Shown in pieces: positions 21,531 through 33,214 of a stretch of DNA of 64,000 nucleotides. Made by a program: the position numbers and the translations under genes. Numbering within the stretch: position 1 is the stretch's first letter; each line of letters opens with the position of its first letter. The stretch lies in contig JAPJBO010000401.1 in the NCBI GenBank assembly GCA_030068145.1, positions 124,001 through 188,000 of the forward strand. Direction: 5' to 3'. A model generated the notes under the pieces. That model saw nothing but the letters and a program-made list of their open reading frames with translations. It made no database searches and was not told the DNA's origin. The DNA is from Diplonema papillatum (taxonomy: Eukaryota > Euglenozoa > Diplonemea > Diplonemida > Diplonemidae).

Positions 21531-23119
21531 GCAATAATCAATGCCAGGGTTCCCCACGACTTCCGTGCATCCACTTGCGGCCTAACTTGGCTTGCCTGTA
21601 CTTGTCACAGGGCTTGGACTTCTCAAACGTTTCCGGTACTGCTGTCGGTACATGCGAGAGCCCCTTAGCATGGTGCCGTAGGGTAGGAGAGTCTGCCTAC
21701 TTGGCATCGTTTGACACCCAAAAAACTTCGATAATAACAAGCGCGCCTACCACCATCAGAAACGAAGGCGCGGGAGAAGCAAGTCTTATTGTAACACACA
21801 AGAATACCTTTTTAAAGCAAGAAGACGAAGAAAAGCAGAAGGCAGGGGACAGGGGGAGAATTCAACGAAGCTCTTTTGAGTTGGACTTCGACTTAGATCT
21901 CCACGCTCAGGCCCTCTACCGGGTGCAGACACCCGGATTGGAGGTACGCTGATTCCCCGGTGCATGGCTTCATTGATTCGCGCGGTACCGATGACCATGA
22001 GAACACGTGCGGGTAAGTGGGAGGCTCTGGGGCTGTTACGGCGTGACCACCCCCGAGACTACCCATCCGGGATACAGCACTCGGCGCTGGGCAAATTGGC
22101 TTGCACTTAACTCACGAGGGTCATTCATGTCGGTGAGGTTGAGCATGTTTTCTCGACACAGGAAAAACACTCCCACGATCTTCGTACCCGTCACTCTCCA
22201 GCTGCCCGAATCTAATCTGGCCCACCTGACGGTAGAGGCCCACATCCTTTGACTTGTATTGATGTGTTCTCTCGCTCTATCGATTGCTCCGCCCCCCCCC
22301 CCGGGCTCAGCCGAAAAGAATAGAAGAAAGAAAAAAATAACCAGGAACGCAAGAAATAAGAGCTCGTCACTCGCACAACCGCGGCTGATAGAAAAACGCT
22401 TGTTTTCGTTGAACGCAGTGCCTGATCTTTTTTTTTTTTTTTTTTAACGTAAAGCTGGATTCAGGACGCAAGTGAAAACGCCACGGTTTGCGGCGACGAG
22501 CTTCTCATTTCCTCCAACATTTCATGTTTGGTAAAAAAGAAAAAAAGGAATAGAAGAAGGCCAAATAAACGAAGAAACCCAGAGATCGACACCCGAGAAG
22601 GAAACGTCTTGCGATACCAAGACCTCAGGGAGCAGAGGGGACCACCGCACCCATCCTGCTCCCTAGATATCATCGGAAGCGCGGGAAGAAATGTTTCAGA
22701 CCCACTGCGCCCATCCTTGACTCCTACATCGAAACACTCGGAGTGCGCCCACGCTCATTGTGACGGAGGCTAGAGGGGAGAGGGGGGAAGGGTTGGGAGA
22801 AACGTTCCCACACCCCGGACTTCAGCAGCCACATACTAAGTCAATGCGGGAGTGAAAAGTGCGGGAGTGGCCACTCCCGCATTGAGGGAGTGAGGCCGAC
22901 CGCACAAACGACCGCAAAACCACTCCCGCAATCCGGAGTGGAGTCCGGGGTGCATTTCAAAAAGCAGTCGTCTTGCAATGTGTTCAGGGCTTCCTGCAAG
23001 AAATCAAGTAGCTGAGCTACACCGGCTCTACCGGCATGCGTTGGTGTCTGCAATCACACCATGTTACGCGGGTGTGGACTTACACGCGTTTTGTCGTAAA
23101 AACAAGCTTCTGCTACTGG

Positions 23120-23370
23120 GGGATTGCAAGAACGTGCTTGAAATGGATATGTGCTCAACACCGCACTGGTCCCGTCTGCGCCGTGTTTCGGTCCTTTAAG
23201 CCACGGACACGTAAGGCGGACCATCATCAGCGCGGAACCTGAGTGTCTGCAGACAGGCAGCGATGTGACAGGTGGCATTGCCAGGACCACCCACGCGCCA
23301 CGAGAGCACAGGAAAAAATCCGTCTCAAGGAGAAAACCCTTGCACCCACGTCTGAGCAACGAGGGATGAG
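23120..23370 (+). repeat. R2 dispersed repeat, copy 1
   Basis: The family starts near a G run (GGGGGATTGCAAGAACGTGC), continues AACACCGCACTGGTCCCGTC and TTTCGGTCCTTTAAGCCACG, and ends about AACCTGAGTGTCTGCAGACA. Other copies: 27170-27350, 48082-48345 and 54830-54975. All four are on the plus strand, opposite to all well-supported genes. A related but distinct block occurs at 47092-47290. No ORF is shared. Confidence 0.8.
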
Positions 23371-24144
23371 GCGCCCGCCCTCCTTGTGGCCGCGACCTGC
23401 AACGATGGGAAGAGGGTGAAGGGGACTTCTCGCACGGGGCGAGCCCAGCCTGGAGGATGCCGGAGTTAAAACAGCGGCTGCCACACCTGCCTTACATTTG
23501 CACGCGTTTTTGTTGAGCACCTGCTTTGTAGGAAACACTTGAGGAGACTGCGAAATCTCAAAGGAGGTCAATGCGCTGTAGTCCACTGAAACACAGGTAA
23601 ATCTGGGTTTCGTGGGCGGGCGTAAGCGTTCAACAAAAAATGCCCGACTTGTGGTTGTTTTGTTTTCTCCACCTCTAGCCTCCGTCGAAATGAGCGTGAT
23701 CCGGACATTCTGTTTTTAGGCGTGGGAATCCCACTCCAATCCTGTAGTTCCGCCTTTTTGACGCTAATCAGGCTCAGTTACGAGTCAGTACGCGTGCACG
23801 CAGCACGGTGCTGGATTCTGGAGTCTCCGCTATACCGCCGAACAACAGCCACCACGACTGTGCCAGGCCCAGGGTTCCACCGAGGATGGTCGGTAGTATC
23901 GGGCGCAGCGCACCCGTCTTTTCTTTCTTGATAGTACATCTGTACTGACGGGAACAGTTCCGGAACAGTGAAACTGGGTATGCTACCGTTTCAGGTTTGG
24001 ATTTTGGGAAGAACAGTCTGGTCGGGCTGGATTTCGAAGCCCCCTGTCGAGTGAGACGCACGATTTTCTGGCGGCCAAGTCTGTGGTGCCAGCACTCGCT
24101 GGTAACTTCGGCGCACACGTCGCGTGCCATGCCGCCACCGTTTG

Positions 24145-24475
24145 AAAAAAAGGTTCGTGGCTGAATCCAGAGATCAGGCTGCAAGGGACAATAGTAGTAG
24201 TGTGGTTTGAATTTGACCAGCAGCTACAATCTGTGACGATAGACCGCGCAAGACGACAGCCGCTACAGACTACCTCTTTGCACGCGTTGCGTCATGCTTC
24301 GGTCGCTTCTTGCCCCGCGTACTGTTTGAAAAAAAGTTCGTGGCTGAATCCAGAGATCAGGCTGCAAGGGACAGTAGTAGTAGTGTGGTTTCAATTTGAC
24401 CAGCAGCTACAATCTGTGACGATAGACTGCGCAAGCCGCTACAGACTACCTCTTTGCACGCGTCGTGTCATGCTG
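24145..24475 (+). repeat. Tandem duplication, about 181-bp units
   Basis: Two adjacent units each contain TTCGTGGCTGAATCCAGAGA, TCAGGCTGCAAGGGACA and GACCAGCAGCTACAATCTGT. The second lacks a short segment (ACGACAGC) present in the first. A recent local duplication with no coding content. Confidence 0.9.
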
Positions 24476-24688
24476 CACGCAGCAGCAGTAACGCGTCGGC
24501 AGTATTTGCGCAGGATGGGGCTGCGCAGACAAGTTGGTCGACGCAAGGGACAAAAAGAAGAATTGAAAACAAGGCAGCAAACAAACAAAAAAAGAGACCC
24601 AGCGCCGCTGGGTCGCGCGGTTGTACGGAGCCAGGGGATTAGCTACTGGTACCAGATTCGGACCGCGGACTTCTGCCCAGTGCCCTGA

Positions 24689-24958
24689 ATGTCAACGCTG
24701 AGAGACCAGGTCAAGCGCGGGCAAACGGCGGGAGTAACTATGACTTCTCTTAAGGTAGCCAAATGCCTCGTCTTCCAATTAAAGACGCGCGTGAATGGAC
24801 CAACGGGATTCCTTCTGTCCCTACCTGGCGAAACAGCAGTCAAGGGAACAGGCTTGAAACTGTCAGCGGGGAAAGAAGACCACCCTGTTGCGTTTGACTC
24901 TAGTCTGACTTCGTGCAGTGACACGAGAGGTGTAGAACAGATGGGTGTTCGGATCTGA
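24689..24958 (+). CDS. Small ORF, 89 aa, unknown
   Basis: The ATG at 24689 opens MSTLRDQVKRGQTAGV..., running to ...DTRGVEQMGVRI. Composition is protein-like with no repeats, and it lies outside the repeat families. The opposite strand (24990-24643) is open as well and looks similarly plausible, so strand and reality are uncertain. No domain is recognised. Confidence 0.2.
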   Translation: MSTLRDQVKRGQTAGVTMTSLKVAKCLVFQLKTRVNGPTGFLLSLPGETAVKGTGLKLSAGKEDHPVAFDSSLTSCSDTRGVEQMGVRI

Positions 24959-25751
24959 CACTCGGCGTGGGCACCGATCCGAGCGCACACAGCAGCAGTG
25001 AACGTGCGTTTCAGGTGACACTCGGCGTGGCCCTAAACAAAAAGAAACAGTCTACGCCCGGGTGGCTGACCGAGGGGGAGCCATCCGGCTTGTTGACAGG
25101 GCTGCCGTCGACCAGGAATTCGCGGACAAGGATACGCGAAAGCTGCACTGCTGCTCGTTTAGAGTTAAAGTTCGCTTGAAATCCCGGGGTTTTAAGGTCC
25201 CACATTACGCGACCGGGTTAGGGGGTTGCGCAGGTCAACAATGGACTGAAGACCCTACTCTGCTTTTTCTCCTCTGCTGCACTGCTGGTCTTTTACCGAG
25301 GTCGGCACATTATGCGACCGGGTTTGCAAGTCCACAACGGACTGAAGACCCTACTTTATCTCCCTTTGTACAGGTCCCCGCCGGGCCCGGAGGAAACCGT
25401 ATACCGCGAGAGTAGGAGAAAGTAGAAAGGGAACTAGAGCATTCGTTGACCGCACTACCCTGAGCCCAAATCCTGGACGTGGTTTCAGGTGGCAAATTTG
25501 GCAAATAATCAGAAGGCAGCAGCCTGGGGCAGCAGCCTCGTCCAAGCGCAGTGTCCCCGAGACAAGGTCCAGGGACTAGGGAGCAGCAAGAGGCTGTCTC
25601 ACATCGCGGCGGCTTTCAGAACCCGAAGGCGTTGGAAGCACACCAAAACCGTGCGCACCCGCGTAACTTTGCGGCACGAGGCAAACAGGCGGCGCAAAAA
25701 CGGGGCGACACGGCCACGGGGGATGGGGCGGGCGGTGACCAGAACGCTGTC

Positions 25752-26399
25752 TCACGCCGTCACGATGTGGTTCCAGAAGGGGGGGTGCTCGACCATGTTG
25801 CCGTAGGCCTGGTGCTTGGCCCTAGCCGGCGTGGAGCACTCGAACAGCGCCGGCTGTAAGATGTTTTCTTGGTGGTAGAAGTTGCGGTTGACTCCGGGGA
25901 TTTGGTCCATGTGTTCGCGGCAGTACATGTCGAGCTTCGCCGCGTTCGCGTAATACTTGCAGTCGTTCCGCGCCTGCATGTACGCGATGCATCCGAACTT
26001 GTGGAAGGCCTCCTCGTCCCTCAGGTGGACAGCCCAGCGGAGCGACTTACGGTACCACAACAGGACGAAGATATTCGCAGCGGCGAGGATCGCAAAGATC
26101 AAGAAATTGCTCCCGCGCCAGACGTTCCGCCCGGACGCCGGGGACACCTTTATGGCTGGGTGCCCGCCGACGGGAACACCCATGGGCTTGTACAGCCCAG
26201 GGATACCCGCCCTGTCTTCGAACGTCGGCTTGTAGCCACCCGGGTACTTAGGCCACTCCAAACCCTGCGGCCCCATGATACCGCTTGGTTGCGCAATCTC
26301 TGGCAGCGAATCCTGTTTGCGCACGTACCACGGCTTGTAGTACCACGCCCCCTTGAAGTACCCTTGCGCGGCCTTCGCGTACTCTTTTGTGTACGACAT
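25752..26399 (-). CDS. Single-pass membrane protein, possibly mitochondrial, 215 aa
   Basis: The ATG at 26399 opens MSYTKEYAKAAQGYFKGAWY. Residues 1-90 are rich in Tyr, Trp, Pro and Gly. One transmembrane helix (FLIFAILAAANIFVLLWY) spans about residues 99-116 and is followed by basic KSLRW. The C-terminal 95 residues are hydrophilic, with regularly spaced cysteines (CIAYMQARNDCKYYANAAKL, MYCREHMDQI, LFECSTPA) reminiscent of CHCH-like accessory subunits of respiratory complexes, although the exact CX9C pairs are not present. Size, single helix and aromatic N-terminus fit a lineage-specific inner-membrane or respiratory-chain subunit; this is inference. It is complete and intronless. No partial copies of it are seen nearby. 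Confidence 0.75.
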   Translation of the reverse strand: MSYTKEYAKAAQGYFKGAWYYKPWYVRKQDSLPEIAQPSGIMGPQGLEWPKYPGGYKPTFEDRAGIPGLYKPMGVPVGGHPAIKVSPASGRNVWRGSNFLIFAILAAANIFVLLWYRKSLRWAVHLRDEEAFHKFGCIAYMQARNDCKYYANAAKLDMYCREHMDQIPGVNRNFYHQENILQPALFECSTPARAKHQAYGNMVEHPPFWNHIVTA

Positions 26400-26583
26400 T
26401 GGCGCCGATCACCTCCCACGTGGCCACCCACGCTTTGCCCACCCCCCAGACAATCACACACCCCGCGTATCCTAGAACATTGGAAAATGTTTTTGCATGA
26501 AAGCTGAGCTTGGTCCAAAAGAGTTGTCGAACCCCTCTCCGGGTCTGCCGGTATCTCCCGCTGGGAGAATGTTTTTGTTGTTT

Positions 26584-26806
26584 ACCTACCCCCCCCGTGT
26601 TAGTGTCGCCTCCGTTTAGCCCTTGTCAGTGTCGCCTTCTTGCCTGAAAACGCGAGGCGACACTAACACGGGAAGACGGTTCTCATTAGGGTTCCCTGTA
26701 TTTGCATGAAGAATGTCTCATCTTCACCAACGGCTTCCCGTGTTTGTGTCGCCTTCTAGGAAAAGGTGCCTTTAGGTAGGCGACACTAACACGGGGGAGG
26801 GTAGGT
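26584..26806. mobile_element. Foldback/MITE-like element with ACCTACCC TIRs
   Basis: The left end ACCTACCCCCCCCGTGTTAG and the right end (reverse complement ACCTACCCTCCCCCGTGTTA) form inverted repeats of about 28 bp that continue into TGTCGCC. Three further internal copies of the (C)GTGTTAGTGTCGCC unit lie in both orientations at about 26617, 26658 and 26727, so it can fold several ways. There is no ORF. Confidence 0.8.
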
Positions 26807-26824
26807 CCCACCAAAAAAGAGCGC

Positions 26825-27090
26825 GTGGCTTGGTGCCACGAGGGGGCCTTCACGAGGCGCCGCCCTTCATTGAGTTGCGGTCGCCGATCCCCCAACCGCC
26901 AGCATCATGTACTTGACGCGACGCGGAACGAAGTGCTGCTTCGCAGCCAATGGCTGAGTGCACACCTAAGCACGGCTGCATCCTCGTGTTGTGGTCAACC
27001 ACCTCATCACTGTAGGCACAAACCTTTCGCGACCGTGATTGGACAGTCGGGATGCCGGCGGGTCTCCTTGAAGAAGAGAAAAGTAAAGCA
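26825..27090 (+). repeat. R9 dispersed repeat (inverted copy at 30690-31030)
   Basis: CGCGACCGTGATTGGACAGT, CGCCAGCATCATGTACTTGA, CCAATGGCTGAGTGCACACC and neighbouring blocks match the reverse complement of 30690-31030. A third partial copy lies at 14690-14800. Insertions distinguish the copies. It is about 300 bp and non-coding. Confidence 0.75.
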
Positions 27091-27169
27091 AGACCTGCCC
27101 CCTGCGCCTGCTGTCTCCGGCTGCTTCGGCAGACGACACATACTACTACTACTGTTTACCGCGTGGCGG

Positions 27170-27350
27170 ATTGGGGGGGGATTGCAAGAACGTGCTTGGA
27201 ATGGATATATGTTCAACACCGCACTGGTCCCGTCTGCGCCGTGTTTCGGTCTTTTAAGCCACAGACATACAAGGCGGACCATCAGCAGCGCGGAACCTGA
27301 GTGTCTGCAGACAGCGGTGTGAGTCTGGTTTGTCAGGCGACTGTCGTAGC
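27170..27350 (+). repeat. R2 dispersed repeat, copy 2
   Basis: Starts with a run of eight G followed by ATTGCAAGAACGTGCTTGGA and keeps the family order through CTGCAGACAGCGGTGTGAGT. Beyond it, 27350-28300 shows no recognisable feature. Confidence 0.8.
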
Positions 27351-28427
27351 CCGTCCCCACCAAGACCCGTGCTCGCCATATTCGGCCCATTCGCTGATCT
27401 GTTGAACGGAGGGGGGGTTCGTTGTAATCGGTGTGCTGGCGCTTCCAAACCTCTGATAAAGACCCCGCCGTCCCCGGGATTCGCCTGGCAGACCCGACTG
27501 ACGGACATCCCCACAACCTTCGACCCAAAGAAAGCTAAAAAGCATCTGCAGAATAACCCGAAACGCCGCTTGACAAAATACCCCCTGTTCAACATTGCTT
27601 ACCTTTCTTATTAGATCTGGGCATGGCAGGTTAGCAGCCACGTGTTCGGCGGTGCTGCGGAGCCACGGGTCTGCGGTCGAGTGACTATCGATTTCCCCAG
27701 CCAAAGTATCGACGCGTGGCGGACGATTGCGTCAGCTATAGGGGAGAGCGGACGGGGTTGCGGCGCCGTGCTGACCCCAACTCAAGCTTTTGCATGCTGC
27801 GGTTGACCGCAACGCTCTTGGTGCAAACTCCTTCGTATTCTTCTTCTGCTACCAGTGGGCCAAGCCCTGCGTTTCTCACAGCGACATACTGAATGGGTTT
27901 CGCCCAGCTTTACTGTTGAACACTCGAGCCACCACTTCGTCGAGTCCAGTTGCGGGTGGATTACACACAGTATACACACACAGAAGACGTCCGCTACCTA
28001 ACTGATGACCTTCGGCCCACGATCGCAGCACCTGGAACCTCGTGGTTTAGCGAAACATAGGCATACCACTACATCCTTGGCCATCCTGCTTGCTACTGCA
28101 TGCGGTGCGTGAGACAAAAGCGGAAGGGGAGACAATAATAAGACAATTCCGTTTTGCCTCGGAAACAATTAAGAACGAAGAGGGAAGGCCGGCATCGAAA
28201 GATCAAGGACAATACTGCAGAAGGCCGTACCCGGCCTACAGCCAGGGATGATTGCATCAGCTAGAGAATCATACGCAGGACACGAAGCTGATGTAGTGGC
28301 TCTGCGACCCGCGGACGGAAATTGTGTCAAAAAGGACGCGCGTATTGTCGGATACTCGTTACGGCAAGTCATTGTGGCCCTGGCCGCACGATGGGTGCGT
28401 CTTCGTTTTGTATAATCGTCTGTTTTG

Positions 28428-29235
28428 CAGGAGAATACACGAGGAGGCCGCCAGTTCAAACAGCTCGAGAAGGAGGAAATGTGTCGCAGCCTACACAAAA
28501 CACAGGCACACCTGGGTTAGGTGCCGGACGTAAGCGTTCAACAGAAAATACTCACTTTTGTAGAGAACGAAATAGCTCGCAAACTGTGGCGTTTCCACGA
28601 TATTTCCGTGTCAGCTCAACGTAGAAACGAGCGGGCAACGCATTCGAGGAAAAACTCTTACTTTTGCTAAGGGCACTAGCTCGGACACTGACCCCGGAGC
28701 GGAAAATGAGGTTGGCTAGGCGGTGGTACAGTAGCACACGGTACTACTACTGCGCCACGGGGGCCGCTCCGGCCAATCATGAGAGAGAGAGAGAGAGAGA
28801 CGAGTTATAGTGCAGGGACCATCTCTCCGGGGAGTTTCCGGTCGCCTCACTTCTGATTCGGATGCCGGTGCTTTGAAGTCTCTCCATTTTTAGCCTGCGC
28901 AATACATTGAAGGGCAACCCGCAAGATGTTAGGTCCTAAAATACTCGACGTGTCTGCTTCGACTCCGAATGGAAGGGAGGAGATATAGAGGTAGAGGGGC
29001 AAATACAATACAAACACAATCCGATTTGTTCTTCGCATACACCACCGTGTGTTGTTCTCTCATTCAGGACTTTGACCTGTTGTGTTTGTGTGATTTGTCG
29101 TGTTGGGGAAGACCCGCATGACCTCACGTCCGTTCAACACGTAGTTCGGTAGATACAGCACTAGGGATCCCTTCTGTTCTTTGTCAGGCAGCATCGACGA
29201 GCATTTTTCTTTCAAGCTGGCGCTTATGTAAAAAA
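28428..29235. repeat. Cluster of R1 (-), R8 (+) and R4 (+) copies
   Basis: R1 lies at 28428-28570 on the minus strand, R8 at 28781-28855, and R4 at 28935-29235. A TAGCCTGCGCAATACATTGA block at 28892 is shared with 57686. Nested or adjacent insertion of several families is likely. The next 700 bp (29240-29940) shows nothing that can be supported. Confidence 0.7.
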
Positions 29236-29947
29236 GGTTACGGCTCCAGTTTTGCCGACTTCCTCCATACAATTGTTCTGTCGGCCGGAGGCTTTTAGTT
29301 TATTTTTGCTCTTCTGGCGCACATCCACACAGAACTCCTATTGCACGCACGAAGAAGGTGCAGGATCGCTACTAGCAGCCCGTGCTTCCGACGCGCACCC
29401 ACTCCAAAACTTACGCGCCGTTCCTCCACTGGGTCGCCCCGACAGACGAACACCTCTCCTTGCTTCTCTGGTGTGATCTGCACCCTTTCATAAAATCCGG
29501 CGAGAACTCAAGTTGTCAAGCACTTTGAGTACATGATCCTCGGTGGTTACCGTTGGTGGGTACATCCGGTGTGTCGTTAACGCTGCGAAGAAGAGCATCC
29601 GGAAATGAGACACGGAGAGTTGAAACAGCTAGAAGAGAAGTTCGCTCGAAGGCAAGCATAACGGAAAACTGCAGCATGCTAAGCTTGAGTCGGAGTTGGC
29701 AGCAGGCGCTTGATCTAGCAACATACAGCTTCACCTCTTCATCATCGAACTGACAAGACCAAGAAGGCCGCAGCGCGAAATCGGATACAGCACTCGACCT
29801 CGCAGCCGATCCCCATCCTCATCAGAACTGAGGAAGACGTCATAAAAGTAAACAGCGCGTGAACAGTGTTATCATGGCGCCTGCACTTACAACCCCCGCG
29901 AGAACGCCCAGGGCCGGTCCACCGCCGGCTGGTAGACTGCTGTTACC

Positions 29948-30277
29948 GTAAAATGGGTTTATCAGCGAAGGGTTTTATTAGTGGGCGGTCAAATTAGTGA
30001 AGTTTTCCAGCTCAGAATTAGTGAACATTTGACCGTTCACGAATTAAAACCGGCCTTCTGAGTGCACTTGGCATACTGGGGCGCTGGAATTGTTCACAAC
30101 CACTTTGGGTGTGCAGTAATGAAAGGAACTGGCAACGGAGTTGCTGGGAACGCTACCCACTAGCACGAAGGCGCTGAGGACCCTGTTTTAAATACTGAAC
30201 GGTCAATTCAGTGAATTATTTGACTGATTACGGGGTTATTAGTGAACATTTGACCCTTCACCAATAAACCCATTTAC
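29948..30277. mobile_element. MITE-like element, 330 bp, about 22-bp TIRs
   Basis: The left end GTAAAATGGGTTTATCAGCG pairs with the right end, whose reverse complement is GTAAATGGGTTTATTGGTGA. Inside, TTAGTGAACATTTGACC occurs twice and ACGGTCAA-type motifs recur inverted, so most of the element can fold. There is no ORF and no clear target duplication. A short block just beyond it (30282-30340, GAGGTTGGAATGCAGAATAT) is shared with 62780-62840. Confidence 0.8.
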
Positions 30278-30689
30278 ACATTGTTGAGGTTGGAATGCAG
30301 AATATCGGTGGCGATGACTCGCATCGCTTCTGAGGCTAGACCCGCGTATCTATGGCCAGCAACTCCCGCATCTACTCCAGTGGTAGCACCAGACAGCCGT
30401 ATGCCACAGACAGGATTGCGCCCATGCAGCATATAAGTCTAACTTTGAGTGCGTGGGCAGGGCCCATCACACTGGTTCCAGGCCTGCTTAGCCCGGGTCT
30501 TTGGGTCGCGTCCCCCTTTTTCTCTTGGTCGCCTTGTCTTGAATCTCACTGGTTCGTCCGGGCTGGTTGATTCGCGCTTCCTCTTCGTTTTGCATCACCT
30601 CGATCTCCACTGCCTGCTGTGCGGGCTTTTTTTCTTCCGTTTGTGTCACCTGCGACGCGGGCCGCTTGCGTGCGCCCCCGCAGCAGTAA

Positions 30690-31030
30690 GGAGACTGACC
30701 ACGCCCACCGAAGCCCCGGCATCCCGACTGTCCAATCACGGTCGCGAAAGGTTTGCGCCTATGATGAGGTGGTTGACCAGGCCCCCACGAAGCCTTATAC
30801 ACAACACGGCTACAACACGAGGATGCAGCCCTGTCTTAGGTGTGCACTCAGCCATCAGGCCAGCTAAGCACCCCCCGACCGGTCGATTTGCCACTTTTGG
30901 CCCTCTATTTGCCGGGCGGTGTTGTCAGCGTCGCATCAAGTACATGATGCTGGCGGTTGGGGGATCGACGACCGCGACGACTCAATTAAGGTGCGGCCAA
31001 CAGCGTCGCCACGTGAAGGCCCCCATGACA
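30690..31030 (-). repeat. R9 dispersed repeat, inverted copy
   Basis: Reverse-complement relative of 26825-27090, beginning GCATCCCGACTGTCCAATCA and including AGTACATGATGCTGGCGGTT. It abuts an R1 copy at 31053. Confidence 0.75.
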
Positions 31031-31052
31031 CCTAGGAACGGACAAGCTTGTA

Positions 31053-31266
31053 CAAAAATACTCGAGGGGCTGCCTTGTGCTTACTTCGAAGGAGGCTAGA
31101 GGGGAGAAACAATACAACTACAAAGTGGGTATTTTTTGTTGAACGCTTACGCCCGCCACTGAACCCAGATTCCCCTGTGTTTCGTGTGGGCTACAGCACA
31201 TTTACCTCCTTTGATCTTTGCAGCTGGCAGCCTCCTCAAGTATTTCCTACAAAGCAGGTGTTTATA
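31053..31266 (+). repeat. R1 dispersed repeat, copy
   Basis: Full-length R1 unit from ACTCGAGGGGCTGCCTTGTG to AAAGCAGGTGTTTATACAAA. It is followed at 31554-31580 by a poly-A tract of about 27 bases. 31300-32450 contains no gene that can be supported. Confidence 0.85.
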
Positions 31267-31548
31267 CAAAGAACATTTCTGGAGTTGGGGTTTGCACTGA
31301 TAAACGAAGCAACGGACGATATAACGATTGATTTTGTTCTTCGCGTGTAAGTTTAGAATTTGTGTTGCTAAAACCCCAATGACCTGCAGTTGGGTCGTTA
31401 CGCTGAAACATTCCCACGATGAATCGTAAAAACCTCTCTGGGGGTTTCCCTGAATAAGCACTTTTCAGAGTGAAAGTTTTCGTTGGCTTCGTTTTCTCTT
31501 TCATGTGCAACCGTTGTTCCGGAAATGTTCCCGTCAGTACAGATGTAC

Positions 31549-31584
<36 letters not shown>

Positions 31585-32481
31585 TTCCATGGGGATCCCG
31601 AATTGTGTCCGGTCCCAACAAGAGCCGGCGCCGTTTATAAATCGTCTTTGCCGAACACGCGGAAGGAAAGCAAGTTGTCTTCTTCTTGTTTCGTACATTT
31701 CCGGAACCAACGGTGCACATGAAACGTTAAACGAAGCCAACACGAAAGTAGTACAGGAAAGACCTCCGGAAAACTACTCGTGGCAGAAGACCACTTTTCT
31801 CTCGAGAATAAATAGCCACTGCTTCATGAGTTACCGCATCATTCTTCAGTCGACGCTGATCGTCCGCTGCTTTGATTATCAGTACATGCCCCAACTCCGG
31901 AAATGTTCTCACCAGCTTATGCCTTGGCTTGTCCAATTTCTTCTTATTTGAGTGCTTGAGACAGAGAGGCGCAACGCCCTCTCGGCGAAGTCGATGTACC
32001 ACCGTCTTCTTGTTAGAATTAAGCGAAATTAGGTCTTTCGGAAATTGTTTGATTGTTCGAGGTTTCCCTGCACCTCTTGTTTCTCCCCGCCCCCCGCCCT
32101 TCCTCCCTCTCGTTGCTGACATTCTTCTTGTGGGGAGTGGGATCGGAGGGGGCCGGGCAAGGATGGCAATAATACTCTCCTCCTCGCCCGTCGCGCTGCT
32201 CCGTACTCGCTGCTCTCGTCCTTGCTGCTGCGTGATGCCAGATTGATGGTGCGTAACAAACGTAGAAAGGTCATGCAGAGATTCTCGTGTGTATGCCACG
32301 AACTTCTCATGACGCCTCAGGACACTTGACTTGAAGAAAAAAAAAATGGGCAAGGGTGGGTGGGCAAGCGAGGGGTAAAATTACGGTGTTCTTCTCGGGA
32401 GCGACGGGGTAAAAACCTTTGTACAAGTGTTAGTTCTCGTCGGAATAGTATTAATCTTCTAAGATCTTCGATCTTATACGA

Positions 32482-32695
32482 CTAATAAAATACACTTGTA
32501 TTTTATTCATTGTATTTTATTGTATTTTATTGTATTTTATTGTATTTTATTGTATTTTCTTATATTTTGAGCCAATTCACCTACCCCCCCTGAAAGCGAC
32601 TTGAGCTCGATTACACTCGATTACGCGTCGATTACACTCGATTACACTCGATTACGATCGATTACAATCGATCAGCTTTTGGTGAAATGGGGGGG
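32482..32695. mobile_element. TGTATTTTAT minisatellite plus GAGCCAATT-TIR element, copy 1
   Basis: From 32482 to 32560 there are about seven 10-bp TGTATTTTAT units (a second short array lies at 34965-35005). Next is GAGCCAATTCACCTACCCCC at 32569, followed by CTCGATTACA-type repeats and a G run near 32690. The same TIR/CTCGATTACA design recurs at about 34300-34454 (right end GGTGAATTGGCTC intact) and at 38359-38744 (both ends present). Confidence 0.7.
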
Positions 32696-32986
32696 TACTG
32701 TAACAATTGATTAAACACACAGCACTCAGCCAATCCTGATTAGCCGATGCAACGTGTCTATTATCGAGCCTTCTTCTGGGGCTAAAGATGCTGATAGCAC
32801 GATCATCGAATATCGAACAAAAAGAAGCATATTCGTCTGAAAAAGGATGTAGCCAGGCAGTGCAGCAGGGGACGAGGAAGTTCGGACTGACTTGTGGAAG
32901 CAGGTTGTCGAGTGCATAGGGGCTCGGGTACCCGTTTTCCCGTATTAGCAACCTTTGCAATTTAGCGCAGCTAATACTCGAGCCTT

Positions 32987-33214
32987 TTGGCATTCCCTGC
33001 GGGGCAGTTCCAGGCGATAGGGCAAGCGCTTGGCAGACACCCTGTCCTCGAAGATGTCAAGTTTCTGTTTGTGGGTTCGATCTCCCTGGCGACAACAAGG
33101 CGGTTGAAAACGGAGGCTAATCTCACCTTTAGGCACTGCAATGTCACGCATGCCATTGTCAGACGCTACCGTCTGGCATTGCGCAATTCGTGCCATAGTC
33201 GTTGGGGGTATTGA
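32987..33214 (+). pseudogene. Possible LRR-like exon relic
   Basis: The plus strand reads FQAIGQALGRHPVLEDVKFL, then ATTRRLKTEANLTFRHCNV. The AIxxALxxxPxLxxVxF spacing is reminiscent of ribonuclease-inhibitor-type leucine-rich repeats. There is no ATG or clear splice pair, and the frame stops at 33214. This is a weak call; chance similarity is possible. Confidence 0.2.

Larger units (their letters stand above)
21990..24680. other. Intergenic repeat-rich region
   Basis: Contains a segment at 21995-22250 resembling 34060-34200 (GGCGTGACCACCCCCG, CGAATCTAATCTGGCCCACC), an R11 block at 22889-22955, one unit of a telltale ACACGCGTTTTG repeat at 23070-23100, an R2 copy at 23120-23370, an R1 copy at 23517-23700 and the tandem duplication at 24145-24475. 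No gene is recognised. Confidence 0.5.

Noticed and set aside
25551..25859. Apparent zinc-finger tail (ALEAHQNRAHP) on the plus strand
   Set aside because: No cysteine pair, and it largely overlaps the downstream flank and the end of the 215-aa gene; chance match.
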